64,000 nt of DNA, from positions 930,001 to 994,000 of the forward strand of contig OX421968.1 in assembly GCA_949128115.1 (NCBI GenBank), written 5' to 3'. Positions 12,850 through 24,986 of this stretch are shown here, one piece after another. The notes under the pieces are model-generated. The model saw only the letters and a program-made list of their open reading frames with translations. It made no database searches and had not been told where the DNA came from. Within the stretch, counting starts at the first letter, position 1. Every line of letters begins with the position of its first letter. The stretch is from Anaspis maculata. Taxonomy: Eukaryota; Arthropoda; Insecta; Coleoptera; Scraptiidae. The position numbers and the translations under genes were made by a program.

Positions 12850-14738
12850 ATACATATTAGTCTGGGGGCATAGGGTCAGAAAAGGCTTGGCCGTGTGCAG
12901 CTTCGTGAAGATATATAGGGTTATGTCCTAATCGATTCCTGAGCGATCAAGGACCATGAAAAATTATGGTGGAATATTGACATCTGCTGCAGGCAAATAT
13001 GGTGGAGGCGCCAAAATGGGCTTCATCTGATGATAAGAAACTGGCTGTAGCTCGTTTGTTTTTCAACGGATTTCAACATCTGGAACATCATTTTGTGGAA
13101 AAAAATTCTCTTCTTATTCCATGCCTAAATTTACAAACGTCATTTTGGGAAACTTTCAAAATTGTCTTCATAAGATATGCTAAATTCCGGCTATTTTTCA
13201 AGGTCATCTGATATTTTTGAAACTTGGCAGTATTATAGATCTTGAGGTGCCCTTTCCGAATTTCTACTTCTCCACTTCGTATATTTGCCGTTTTGGCCGC
13301 CATATTGGAAAGATGGCACCTAAAAAACAGTTTTTTGTCAATATCTTTATTTCAGTCGATGTGAGGTGGAAGCGTTTGTATGCAAATGGAAGCTTATTCA
13401 ATTCTCTACAATTTGACACCTTACTCGTGTACGTGCTATTCCCGGTTCTTGGGTTATGGCTTCTAGAGCTCCCTGAAGCATCAACTTTTGTCATCCAATC
13501 AGCATGTCAAGTTGAGCTTAGCTCCCCGTGGCAGTCAAATTAACCATAAATAATAATAAATTTTCAACCACAGACCATTAATATCCAGAAAATCAATCAT
13601 GGTAACGGTTGCTATGCAACTACAGGGTGAACTCTAAGGGAAATTTGACTTTGAGAATGTATAGCTTGAGAACCGTAAGTCGCACATGAGTGATTCAGAT
13701 GTCAAATTATAGAGAATTTAATAGACCTCCACTTTTAATATGAATTCTGAAATTTTATGACGAATTTCCAAAAAAAAAAAATCGAAAATATGTTTTTTTG
13801 GGCGCCATTTTTTCAAAATTATGGCCAGAACAGCAAAGATACGAAATGGAAAAGTGAATATTCTGAATGATGACCCCAAATTTCATCATGTATGTTTCGA
13901 ATGTATCTGATATCCTTCAAATGCTATATTACCTTTATTTCTTTCTAAAGTCAGTTTGCTTTCACAATTCACCCTGTAATTACACAAATAACATCATCAT
14001 GATCGATTTTCTAAATTTTTATTATCTATGGTTAATGGCCAAGAGCTATTGATGGGTTATTTGCCTACTCCATGACGGTGGTATCAATTTAACATGCTGA
14101 TTGAATGCCGAAAGTTGATGCTTCCGGAAGTTCTGAAAGCTCTAACTCAAGAACCGTAAATCGCACATGAATGAACTGATATGTCAAATTATAGAGATTG
14201 GAATGAGCTTTCCTCCGCATACACACATTTCAATCTTGAGTCAGTTGAATTCAAGATATTGACAAAAAACTGTTTTTTTGGGCGCCATCTTTTCAATATG
14301 GCGGCCAAAACAGCAAAGATACGAAATGGAAAAGTAGAAATTCGGAAAGAGCACTTCAAGATCTATGATACTGCCAGGTTTCAAAAATATCGGATAACCT
14401 TCAAAAAAGGGCGGAATTTAGCATGTCTTATAAATACAGTTTTGACAGTTTCACGAAATGACGTTTGTAAATTTAGGCATGAAATAGGAAGAGAATTTTT
14501 TTGTCTACAAAATGACGTTTCAGATGTTGAAATCCGTTGAAAAACAAACGAACTACAGCCAGTTTCTTATTATCAGATGAAGCCCATTTTGGCGCCTCCA
14601 CCATATTTGCCTGCAGTAGATACGAATATTCCACCATAATTTTTCATGATCCTTGATCGCCCAGGAATCGACTAAGACATAACTCTATATATCTTCACGA
14701 AGCTGCACACGGCACGACCTATGCCCCCATACTATACA
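12850..14738. mobile_element. 1.9 kb foldback element
   Basis: The outer arms pair almost continuously: 12850-13530 with 14085-14738. The innermost stretch at 13500-13530 pairs with aacatgctgattgaatgcc near 14092. An additional direct copy of part of the arm lies in the centre (13650-13935), and a TA-flanked inner element (13623-13976) carries it. ORFs of 108 and 119 codons here are the two strands of the same arm and resemble no known protein. Confidence 0.8.
13623..13976. mobile_element. TA-flanked CAGGGTGAA element at the centre of a foldback
   Basis: It starts CAGGGTGAACTC and ends GAATTCACCCTG read on the opposite strands, with TA on both sides (13621-13622 and 13977-13978). The interior repeats, in direct orientation, the same sequence as 14140-14415, including gcaaagatacgaaatgg. 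It is therefore either a nested relative or a rearranged third copy of the surrounding family. Confidence 0.65.
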
Positions 14739-15326
14739 TATACATATTTGAAAAAAAAAGTTAATCACGGGGACGCAGGTGGACGCATACAATTTCTTTT
14801 GGAATCAACTTGAAAAAGGTGTAGCTTCTTGTGAAAGGAGTTGTAGGCTGGAGCAAGGTGGAACATTTTTTGTAAACCAATGCAAAAATGGAACTCTTTA
14901 AAAACAAATTAACCATTAACCGAACATCGCCATTTGAAAAAAATTATAATTCTGAAACAAGTAATAACATAACACAATATCATGTGTGAAGTATGATTTA
15001 CTTCCAAAAAACTTCAAGTGAGCTATGGTAAAATTTATAGAATGATATCTGGCCTCTGAAAAGCACAGTCGGCAATAGTATTTCAGTCACAAAATGCTAT
15101 GAAAGTGTTATCAGTAGAGCCATTTTAAAGTCCTATGTTTGAGTCATCACACAAAAGTTATAAATTGCCTTGAAATCTCAAGACTTTGGTAACTTATAAA
15201 TCAACTATTTTTCCTAAATAATAGCAAAAATTTGGACCAAAATATCAAAATGACCTTGCTCGACTTTTGGCCATTTTTTACGGCACTTGGCCCACTGTGC
15301 GTTGGATCATCATAAAGTTTCATATA

Positions 15327-16075
15327 CAGGTGTCCCGAAAATACACCGACAACGTTCTAGGACGGCTTCCTCTCATTAAAATAAGAAAAAAAGTGCCTAT
15401 GAACATGGGTCCGGAAGCGCTCCATAGGGAGCTACAGGACCCTAAAGGTGGGACCCTGAAGAGGGTTGTTCATTTAATATTTCCAAAACCGTTCAAGGAA
15501 CATCAATCAAACTTTACACATTTAATAACCTTCTTATGCCTAGCAAAATTTGAATGCCTAACAAAAATGAAGTTGCTTTGAGATAGTTTTTCTTTCATCT
15601 TGAATATCGTGATTGAAAATTAGCATCTCTGACCACGTTTTCATTCATTCAGACTCAAATATCTCGTAAACGCGTCTATCGAGGTTGAACAGAGGGACCT
15701 TTTCTAGGTAGAAAACTCCAATATTCCATAATTTCTTGGTTAATTTTGAAACAATTCACATTCAAAAAAGTTACGGTTAATTTTACCCCGACACCTCAGC
15801 CTGACCCACCCCTGGTAAATTATTGTGGAATTAATCTTGCCTCATTTTGGTGGGCATAAGAAGGTTAGTGGATGTGTCAAGTTTGATTGATTTTCCTTGA
15901 ACGGTTTCGGAGATATTGAATAAAAACCTTCTTCAGGGTCCCACCTTTAGGGGCCTGTAGCTCCCTTAGGAAGCGTTTCCGGACTCATGTTCATAGGATT
16001 TTTTTTCTTGTTTTGATAAGAGGAAGCTGCCATAGAACGTTGTCGGTATATTTTCGGGACACCTGTATACCGATA
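15327..16075. mobile_element. TA-flanked hairpin element CAGGTGTCCCG
   Basis: CAGGTGTCCCGAAAATACA at the left is matched inverted at the right, with TA on both sides (15325-15326 and 16076-16077). Arms of about 230 bp pair closely (15327-15545 with 15855-16075). If one TA and the element are removed, a minus-strand LINE reading frame runs straight into a TGA stop, so the insertion is exactly at the end of that frame. Confidence 0.82.
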
Positions 16076-16077
16076 TC

Positions 16078-17480
16078 TTTTAAAAATTTTAGTACCTTGA
16101 TGTATTTGGCTGGGTTTGTTAGGATATCTGGAGAGTGTGTCATGTTGTTTAGCGATCTCTGAACGTCGTAGTCCGGGCATGTGTGTAGAATATGGCTGAC
16201 AGTCAGTCAACTGCATTTTGAACAGCGTGGTCGGTCTTGTTTTGTTATCAAGAAAGGATGAGTTAATTTGGTATAGCCGAGTCGTAACCTGTTTAGTATG
16301 ATTTGATCCCTTCTCTTTTCGGGATTCAAAAGCATGGCACTGATGGATGGTTTGTGTTCCCTGAGGTATGTGTCTTTTAGTTCCCATTTTTGGTGCCAGA
16401 AGTATGTGGTTTTGCATTTTATGAAAGCTTTAAAATCTCCAGGGGGGTCAATTTTGCATATTGGAAGGTCGTGTGAAGAGTTGGCCTCTGTTGCCAAACG
16501 GTCTGCTTCCTCGTTACCATCAATGCCAACATGAGAAGGGGTGTGTGTACATCAAGATGATTCTATTGGATTTGTCAAATATCTTTTCTCTTATTTGTTG
16601 AACGAGGGGGTTGCCGGGGGTATATGTGGTTGATGGACTGAAGAGAACTTAGTGAGTCTGAGCAGATTATGTACCTTTCTTCTGGGTGAAGTTTTATGAA
16701 TAGAAGTGCTTGTAGAATTGCGTAAAGTTCGGCTGTGTAAATGCTGTTGTGATTCTGGAGTCTGAAGGCCTGTTTTGATGTTGATGGGAATAGGGCGGAA
16801 GCCACTTTGTTTTCAGTCTTTGAGCTGTCTGTGTAGATAAGGTTGTAGTCTGGTAGAGTGAAGACTATGGCATGAAAATCTGCTCTAATTAGAGAGTGGC
16901 TAATTTTTGTTATGTTGTATTTTTTGAAATTGAGTATTATCCGAATTTTTGAGTGTTTCCAAGGAGGAGTTGAACAGTTGTACCAAGGAAGAGTTTTTGG
17001 AATTTCGATGTCGAGCTCTTGTTGGATACGTCTAACCCTTTCATGTATTGTAGGTGTGGTGTTTGAGTTGAACACGCCCTCAAACCTTTGAGAGAGGACT
17101 AAATTGTGGTAAATGCTTTCCGGATTGAAAGATGTGTTTCTATGATGTGTTTACAACATAATTTAATGTGGAGCGCTTGGCGCGAATTTCGAGCGGGAGT
17201 TCATTTACAAGTGCTAGTAGACTTTCAACTGGAGTAGTGCAGAAAGCTCCGGTGGCTATTCTTCTAGCTGTTGTCTGTATGGAATTGATGGTTTTGAGAT
17301 AGGATTCCTTTGCGGTCATGTAGGCAATTGCTCCGTAGTCAAGTTTAGATGTAATGAGACTTTGATAGATCAATAGCAGAGTTTTATAATCTGCTTCCCA
17401 AGAGTGATTGGATATAATCTTCATTAGGTATAAACCGTGATTGCATGATTTCTTGAGATAGGAAATGTGTTGCCGCCAAG
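16078..17480 (-). pseudogene. LINE remnant with RNase H domain and C-terminal zinc cluster
   Basis: This is the 3' part of a non-LTR retrotransposon of the I/Jockey-like type that carries RNase H; I do not assign the clade. On the minus strand the order is the reverse transcriptase thumb region (17140-17480; KLDYGAIAY and ATGAFCTTPVESL are typical), then RNase H (16575-17075) with all three acidic positions readable in YTDSSKTENK, YTAELYAIL and IICSDSLSSL. A C-terminal region follows with RLRLGYTKLTH and PRCSKC (16207-16330), and the frame ends KFLKDIGI at a TGA. At least two frameshifts break it. It is 5'-truncated: it abuts a different LINE near 17480. Its last codon is the insertion point of the hairpin at 15327-16075, and its 3' untranslated tail continues below 15326. 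Confidence 0.85.
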
Positions 17481-19288
17481 ATGGCTTTTGGTATGCCCAA
17501 CTTCCGTATGCCTTAGCCACCAAGGCGCACCGGTAATGCTGCAAAGATCCATTGCTCTTCGGACAAACTACAATTCATTATGCCTTCCAGCGTTGATTTT
17601 ATATCGGCATCCATGGGGGCTAGTAGTTCAGGATATTTCCAACAAGGAACTGTCCGTAAAAGATAAGTCTGCAATGATATTTGGACATGGAGTCGAAAGG
17701 AAGTATAATTCACATTTCAAGTGATTGATTTCCAACCCGAGAGTGCGGCACTCATTTATTATATTTTGGAAATCATTCAATACTGTTTCTGGCGAGCCAG
17801 CCAAGGAACCATCGTCAAGGTACCAAATGTTCAGGGTTGCACTTAAAATTTCAATTGCTGGTTGCATTGTGAGACTGAAAATCATTAGTCCGCACGGATC
17901 TCCCTGTTGAGCTCCAACCTGAGAGAGGATCATCTTGTTTCCAAAAAATAACAAAAAAGACGACGAATAACATTGCCACAGGAAGCTATATATCTTTGGG
18001 GTTTTTCTTTAATAGCATTAAGCATCACATCTCTTTCGATGCTGTTGAAAGCATTCCGAAAATCTATCTTGAGAATAACGTCGTTTGAATTTCGATTATT
18101 GTTAATATAAGTCCGAGCAGCATGGATAGCAGCCTCGCTTCCACCTGCAGTATTGAAGCCAAGTTGTAAAGGTCGTAAATTATTTCCAACTTCGTCTCGA
18201 ACAGCTCTGCACGATAATTTTGCTGCGAGACGTCGAAAAATTGATCCCACGGCGATAGGGCGGACTCCACCGTCTTTCTTAGATAATGCACATAAAGAGG
18301 CACCATAAATGATTTTGCAAACCTCTTCACAAACTTTCCCTGCGAACATCAAATTACATAATTTTGTTGAAGAGCGAAGGAGTTTCTGACTAGCATCTCC
18401 ATTGTATGTTGCTGTCAAGTCTTTCAAGTGCTGCGGTCTTATCCCATCCATTCCTCCTGATGAACCATTGTTGAACGATAAACTTGCCTCTTGAACTTCT
18501 TTTTCATCGACAGAAAAAGCGTGTAGATTGCTGTCCGGATTTTCAGGAAATAGAAGAGGTCTTGAGGGACATGGATGTTTCTCTTTCAACAATTCTAACG
18601 TTTTGTTGTCTTCACCGCTCCATGTATGTCTCCTTCCGAAACCTTTGATTCAATTCTGCTTGAAAGGGATGTCAAACTTCTTTTCTTTTTGTCTGTGAAC
18701 TGTACAACTACCAGATCGTTGATGTTCTTTTAACCCAAAGCTGCTAGAGACTTATTTGATTTTGCTGGAACCTTAAATGCAGAGTAGGAGAACGAAAAAA
18801 GGTCTTCCCATGATTGAACGTCATTTCTTTCAACGCAAGTATCAATTATCTCGGATAGTTTGTATGCAGCTATGATTCTTGGTATCCTTTTAAGGATTCT
18901 AATATTTTGCTTATATTGTACTAGCTTTTCTTCCATATTAACTGGACCAATAAATTGTTGGGGCTGATTCTGAGTGCTGTCAAAATTGACATTGGGGTGA
19001 ACTTTTGCACAGTATTTTCAAACCCCTATTCTTCTTGTATTTCTTATGGGATAATTCTTGGGAACAGTGAGGGCATGTTACAACGTCCGAGTCTGATGTA
19101 GCGATTTGAGTTGATCCATACTGTAGACATCTGTTGCACATCCACGGTTCATTGCGGGAAAACAAAGCTGCGATGTCCACCGAAGACAGGGACACACATT
19201 TACCATGACTCCAAGTGTTGCATCCATCGCATAAAATTTCGTCTTCTTCTTCGTCCAGTTGTTAATTTCCGCAGAGGCAAATAGACAT
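17480..19288 (-). pseudogene. YLDD-type non-LTR reverse transcriptase remnant with PHD-like finger
   Basis: On the minus strand, an ATG at 19288-19286 opens a frame with a PHD-like zinc finger (CDGCNTWSHGKC then WMCNRC, 19110-19240), after an in-frame TAA nine codons in. A second cysteine pair, CPHC, follows. The central region (18600-18940) resembles linkers of the same family. Reverse transcriptase blocks follow: SSGGMDGIRPQHL and GGVRPIAVGSIFRRL (17930-18592), the motif A-like KIDFRNAFNS, then after a frameshift GAQQGDPCGL (motif B) and IWYLDDGSLAG (motif C, YLDD rather than FADD; 17628-17954). After another frameshift ALPVRLGG appears near 17513. The C-terminus is lost at the junction with the RNase H LINE. 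It is inactive. The clade is not assigned. Confidence 0.82.
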
Positions 19289-19761
19289 TTTTTCATTGAC
19301 AGACGTTGATTTTATGATTATCATTAACCATACGCCGTTCTGAGTGATTTGCCTATTTTTTCGTTTCGATTTGCGTGTGGCCGTTGAGTGTCATGGACCC
19401 ATAATACGAATTCACTGATGAATGCACAATATACAAAACTCGCCGTTTATTTTCAAAAAATCATATCTGAAGAGCGAAACGTCCTTTTCGGCTGATTCTT
19501 GTTTTAAACACTTTTTCAGGGTGTTTTCCACTTATGGTCTCGCAAATGTGCACATGAATCTCCACTATTTCTGGTACTTCGCCCCGGCCTGAAATTTTCA
19601 TGTCATTTCATAGAAAAGTGACACCCTGACCTAGGCTTACCTTCCACGTCGTCACTAATTGAGCGTATTTTGGCAGTCCTGCCTGTCTAATGCATGCATG
19701 ATAACTCATCGTAGCTGGTCGAAACATTAGTTACACTGCTGTACAGCGTAGGGTTGGGAGT
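19289..19761. other. No recognisable gene
   Basis: This is upstream of the YLDD-type LINE start. It may include its 5' untranslated region; I see no promoter signal I would defend. Confidence 0.4.
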
Positions 19762-19972
19762 GGAAAATTTTCAACAATTTGAATCAGGTTGCATTGATTT
19801 TTGAAAGTTAATTTTCGTGAAAGGGCGGGCTTTCATAGTCATTTTTGACTTTTCATGAGATTTCGTTACAACGCATTCTCATGAATAGTCAAAAATGACT
19901 TAAGAGCATTTTCACAAAAATCAAATTTTCACAAATCAATGCGACCTGATTTGAAATCGTTAAAAAATTTCC
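19762..19972. mobile_element. Small hairpin MITE
   Basis: Left arm ggaaaattttcaacaatttg pairs with caaatcgttaaaaaatttcc-type sequence on the right. The inner blocks (atcaggttgcattgat, agtcatttttgact) are nearly exact inverted copies. It is non-coding, and no target duplication is clear. Confidence 0.65.
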
Positions 19973-20558
19973 GTTTCCTACTGCACATGGATATGCTCGT
20001 GCAGAACCATAAAATACGATGTTGCCCTTGATTCATCACCACCACCATCAGAAAAAGCTAAGCAAAGTTTTATGAGCATAAATTACGAAGAATTTAAGTG
20101 TAAGAATTTGACTTTAGAAAACCTAATGGGCCCATTTAACGACCACGGAAAATTCTGACGGCCATAATTATTGTTATTATTATACAAGATAACACTGGAC
20201 ACCTCCTCACTTCGACCTTGCCTAGAAAGTTCATTTAAAATTGAACTATCACCACTGACTTCAAATTCCTTACCGCAGTGTGGACCCAGGTATACCCAAA
20301 TATTTAGATAGGTCTATATTCGTGAAACTCGACGTCATAATTATATTTATGATCACTTCTTTCAATTATAATAAATAATAGGTGTAATAATAGGTAATAA
20401 TAAGTAAGGTGATGAGTTGCAAGTTGTTTGCGGGGTTGTTTTGTAAGCAATAATTGAAATGAAAAGCTTTATTAATCCTTTAAATGGACACTTTGTGTCA
20501 AACCACCAGCGGGCAAAAGTTGGCATGAATTACCTAAGCTAAGTGTACAAAATCTAAC
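19973..20558. other. No gene
   Basis: AT-rich sequence with an ataataggtaataataagta low-complexity patch around 20365-20405. Nothing else is recognisable. Confidence 0.45.
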
Positions 20559-20852
20559 GGCTCGATACCAAGTTGGGGCTGAGACACGGCGGTCACTATA
20601 GACTTTCTCATACAGAGGCGGTTCCCTTTGCTCGCAGCTCGTGCGCAGGTCTTCATATAGACCAGTTCGCAAAATATTCGCGCGTTTGTAGCCAAGTGGG
20701 GATGCGACCAGGCATCACGTTGGCCCATTCAAGTTACCCTGCGCCTCGAGTCCTTAGGTGTATGAGAAACTCTATAGCAACGGCCAATCAGACCGCTCTA
20801 TTTGGCAAGTTACGCCGTCCTAACTTTTGCACCTGCAACTTGGTATCGAGCC
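20559..20852. mobile_element. Hairpin MITE ending GGCTCGATACCAAGTTG
   Basis: A perfect 17-base inverted repeat, GGCTCGATACCAAGTTG, bounds the segment. Inside it, tatagactttctcataca (about 20600) pairs with tgtatgagaaactctata (about 20760). The ORFs of 66-100 codons are two strands of the hairpin. No target duplication was identified. Confidence 0.6.
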
Positions 20853-21742
20853 CCAAGTCATTATCGTCGTTCTGATTGATGCTCATTGCTCAGTTATCAT
20901 GTACCGGGAAAAATAGCTCACCTTTGTGACCATATACCTACTCTTTTTCTCTTATTGGTAAGTCTTTCCGCAGGCGTTGATTTTTTCCCGAAAACATGGT
21001 ATTGAGTTTTGGATTCAATAGCGTAATTTTTGACTCATGACTCATCAAAGTACAGAAGTATCATAAAATGTTCAGATTGAATAGGTCTTTTCAACAGACG
21101 TATGGATTCATCCCAGTTTTTCTTCAAACTTTTTCAGAGGTGACTTGATGAATTCAAGTCACGTTTGTTGCGCCGCCCCGACCCCTCACTTTCAAAATGC
21201 ATCGTAGGTCAACTCTGATTCCTAAACATTCTTGCCTGAAGTTTGAGCTTCAACATGAGCTCTACATTTTGGATATCAGTTAAGAATGAAGTAACGACTG
21301 CAAGACCAAGAAATTGCTCTTTTGAAATTACCCTGTTATTAGGCGAGATAGGTGAGAATATCTAAAACCGTTTCGAGGTATCGATACAATGTCTCTCCTG
21401 AACCACTTAGAAAACGTGTAGATATTTTTTCTCGTACATTGGAACCTAGTAGAATTCTATACACTTTTGCACCACCTAATTGTGTCGCCCTGTGTAACTA
21501 ATGAGAATATCTGCACGAAAAATGACTAATCGCATGTTGTAGTCTAAGAAGCCAGCTATTCCGAAAAGTAAGAGTCATTCAAAATAGTCTTCAACTTCGG
21601 GAAATATGGCACTTTGAGTGCGACTGAAATTTGGGGTGGACCAATTGATATGACGAACACTTGAGTTGACCAGACCATCATCGTCGTCATCCTCCTGTGT
21701 GAACTTTTTTCCAGCTTGCACCGGCAACGCGTGTCAAGGAGT
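20853..21742. other. No gene
   Basis: No ORF resembles a known protein and no repeat structure stands out. Confidence 0.45.
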
Positions 21743-21754
21743 ACAAGGAGTGTT

Positions 21755-21944
21755 GAAAAAAAAAATGTTTTTCTCCTTATCGGCTTTTTCTCGCCATAGG
21801 AGTTTGCCCGTTTATTTATCAAGTTAACATATTCGGAAAAGTGCAAATTTCGGACAACACAACACCCAGACTTTTTACCGGGAATCGAACCCGGGACTTC
21901 CGCGTCGCAGGCAGCCACTCGACCGCCTGCGCCACGGGACCGTC
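21755..21944 (-). mobile_element. tRNA-derived SINE with 12-bp TSD
   Basis: On the minus strand the head reads as a tRNA: A box TGGCGCAGGCGG and an exact B box GGTTCGATTCC (about 21870-21938), about 45 bases apart. A body of about 110 bp follows, ending in an A/T-rich tail near 21755-21775. Direct repeats ACAAGGAGTGTT flank it (21743-21754 and 21945-21956), as expected for LINE-mediated retroposition. RNA polymerase III would read it from its internal promoter. It is not a functional tRNA gene because the acceptor stem does not close and the body continues past the head. Confidence 0.85.
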
Positions 21945-22363
21945 ACAAGGAGTGTTTTTTTGTTCCACTCACATTTCAGGCTGAAAATTTGTGGACTTCT
22001 TGGAACCCAGATGCTCTGCCACCTTCCACAGAGACCATCGCTCCTCTAGTTTAGTAATACCGATTGCTTTTTCAGCCTTTGATAGAACGTGATATGGCAT
22101 TAGTGTCACTTTCATCGAACTGACAGAAGCATCATTTGCATTGAGAATGTTACCGTGCGAACAAATTTCCCCGAAATATATCATGAATTCAAAGATTCAT
22201 TCATGTTTGAATATTCTTAAGGAGTTGGCGATGTGAAGAAGAGATAGAGATAGATTTTTAGCGCATTTTCGTAAGAAAATGACGCTTATTATGGCCAGTT
22301 TGTCTGTCTGTCCGTCCGTCCATCTGTCCGTCTGGCTGTCTGTCCGTGTAGACATTAAAAAGT

Positions 22364-22815
22364 TGTACTCCTTCTCGAGGAATGAAGCTAGAGCCTTAGA
22401 ACTTTTTTTGATGAATAGCTGATGTCCCCAAGGGTGGCCAATGGACAATTTTTTTTATCCATACATAGTTATCATTATTATTATCATCAAAAAACAGGTA
22501 TTTACTGTGCACTTCTTAGAAGTTGAATTCCTCCTCGGGGAATACATCTAAGAGCCCTGGAACTTTTTCCAATGGATAGCTTAGCTCCTCGTGGGTGGCC
22601 AGTGGGCAGACTGGATTTCATAATTCCGCCGCCATATTGAAATCTGTTATTAGTGGAGGGATTGTCATGAAACTTGGAATTTACTCTTGTCTCTTGTCTT
22701 GTATGAACCTTTTTATTTTCAAGCTGAGTTTCATGATTCCGCCGCCATCTTGGCCGCCATATTGAGATTTCCCATTAGTGGAACGATTGTCATGAAACGT
22801 GAAACTTACTCTTGT
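22364..22815. repeat. Two adjacent imperfect duplications
   Basis: 22364-22445 and 22513-22600 share tcctcgaggaat, agagcc-tgaactttttt, gatagct and gggtggccaatgg. 22618-22700 and 22729-22815 share tttcatgattccgccgccat, ttagtgga, gattgtcatgaaac and tactcttgtct. Upstream, 22290-22350 is a run of ctgtctgtccgtc-like units, also seen at 41020-41065. It looks like a fragment of a repetitive family; there is no coding content. Confidence 0.6.
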
Positions 22816-22892
22816 CTCGTATGAACATTTATCCAATCCTACTGAATAATGCACACGCATTATCACGCGCATACATGCCTGCATTTTTCAAT

Positions 22893-23037
22893 AAGACTGG
22901 ATAAAGCATAGTACTCTACTCGCGGGTAATGGCTATTACTCATTCGGATGCTTTACGACACTCGCCAAGGCTCGTGTCGGCAAACTGCATCCTCATGAGA
23001 AAGAAGCAATCATTACCCGCTTGTTGAATAATGTACT
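22893..23037. repeat. Weak inverted repeat
   Basis: Ttcaataag with gcgggtaatg (22893-22931) pairs loosely with cattacccgcttgttgaata (23012-23033). The arms are short and broken, so this is a low-confidence hairpin. Confidence 0.3.
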
Positions 23038-23039
23038 AT

Positions 23040-24986
23040 TAATTTTCAAGCTGGACTTCATTCCTATCAGTGACAGACCTGCACTAAGAAAATGCGCTAT
23101 TGCGACTCACGCACGTGAGGGGATATTCACTTGTTTTCTACAGTTTCGGTGCTCTCATTGCTCAATGCCGGCTATTGATTGCCTATTCCACTTTATTAAA
23201 AAAATATATAATTTTTAGCAAGTTAAATTGCCATTGGACTAGTCAGTTTAATTTCAGATACCTAACCGTTTTCTTCAGTTTTTTTCTTCTAAGCATTAAT
23301 AGCAAAAAAAAAGTGAAATTTTGGAAGAGCAACCTTAATAGCTTGTCAAATCACTAAAACCCCAGTTAATTGCCACAATATCGTCCAGCCAGCATTTTTA
23401 TTTTCTGACAATTAAACTTGAATAAATAAAATTTTCAACAGACTGTACGTTAAGACGAAGGGTAAGGAAAATAACCATAAAAAATCTGAACTAATGAGCA
23501 TCCGTAGTTTAGTGAGACCTCGGTTGTTTACCATAAAGCTTCTATGCAGTAAACAGAGAACCACGCCGGTACGAAAACGGCGCAAGAGAGACGCAACACC
23601 AAACAAAAAATAAACAGGTAGATAGAATAGTCGTTCGATATGATGAAAGTCACACTTGAAGCCCAACTTCCAAAAATGATTTTGCGTCATGATTGTGGTG
23701 TCCGCACATTAATGCAACTTTGATCATTTCACCTGATAGGTGAAAATGGTTTCATGCTCCATGTACATACACTGGAAAACATTAAGGAAATCACTTATTT
23801 TGTTTCTAAATGCTCTAGTCAAAGTGCAAGCTTTTGATCAGCTTTTTTGACCCTGGTAGGTAAGGTACCTTATATGCCCTGTACGGCCGTAGACTGACAT
23901 GGTTAGCTCAAGATTTCTTGGGAATTAAAAAAGAAAGAAAAAAGCTAAAAAATATTACCATAAACTAAATGTCAATGTTTTGATTTGTGTATCAGGAGTC
24001 AGGACCGGTTCTATCTTCGTCAAGAACAAAACTATATTTTATCACTCGCAGAGATAAGTGTTCTGTGACGAACGCGTCGAATTATACATTTCTTAGATGA
24101 CTAAACGATAGAACCAACTCTTGATTGGGCTTCTCGTGTGTGTGTTTGATAATAATCAGTAATCACCGTAAAACCATACTACTTGGTGACGTTACGACGT
24201 TCCCCACAGAGCAATCAATGGCAAAACTCAAGAAAAAAACAAGTGAGCCAAAAAAAAAAATCCGCTGGAACAACCCCCCCCCCGTTAAAAAAAATGCAAG
24301 GAAATTGAAACTTCCCGATCACCCAATGTACGTCTTGTTTTATAATGTGAGATGAAAATTTTGTCTTGAACTTTTTTTAATTTGTATTCAAGTATCTGTC
24401 TGTAGGTATGAACGAACAAATCAATTATATCGTATCGTTTATAATAGAATTTCCATATAAAATACGAGTGTGCTTATATTGGGTGTTAAAAATATAAATA
24501 ACGTATTTGATAATTTTAAACACACTAATTTTATGCAAGATAATATCAAGACGGAGTTTGCTGGGAAATGTGAAGGCCAGCGAAGGACATGTTTACAAAG
24601 AAAAAAACACTGGAATAAATGATATTCACACATTTAAAGATTTTTCATCGACAATTGAGTACGTATTTTGAATTAATTGCGCAGGCCAAAGGCTCAATTC
24701 CTGATAAGTAGAGACACCTTGACGTGGCAACCAATAATAAATGTCTCTGGGAGCGTTGATTAGTTTTAATGTGTCGAAATAAATCGCAACATTTTCATAT
24801 GTCATATTACTTATTCACACAAATACCGAATTATATTATGTTGCCTGATATAAATTGACTTTTTAAACTTTTCATCATACGACACGGCCATAGATAGGAT
24901 TGTTTCGTGATATTTATCAGACACGATGCGCAAGTGAACAACAATTTCTGGGATTCTAATTTCTAATCTAATACTTTATGAACTGA
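23040..24986. other. No gene
   Basis: AT-rich sequence with short ORFs only, including a 92-codon minus-strand frame with no recognisable domain. No paired repeats were detected. Confidence 0.45.

Larger units (their letters stand above)
12301..15299. mobile_element. Candidate TIR element with CACAGTGGG ends
   Basis: The left end reads CACAGTGGGACAA and the right end reads, inverted, CACAGTGGGCCAA. Both ends carry a further shared block (ggccaaaagtc) about 27 bp inward. The flanks ccttg (12296-12300) and cgttg (15300-15304) match at four of five positions, as a worn 5-bp duplication would. The interior holds a tandem repeat and a large foldback but no transposase frame. The ends recall Transib-type heptamers, but the evidence is short. 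Confidence 0.45.

Noticed and set aside
13217..14540. ORFs of 108 and 119 codons
   Set aside because: They are the two arms of the same foldback read in opposite directions and match no protein family I know.
16334..16534. Short plus-strand ORFs across the RNase H LINE
   Set aside because: They are antisense to the RNase H and C-terminal zinc region.
21868..21941. Functional tRNA gene
   Set aside because: A and B boxes are present, but the acceptor stem does not pair and a SINE body and target duplication surround it.
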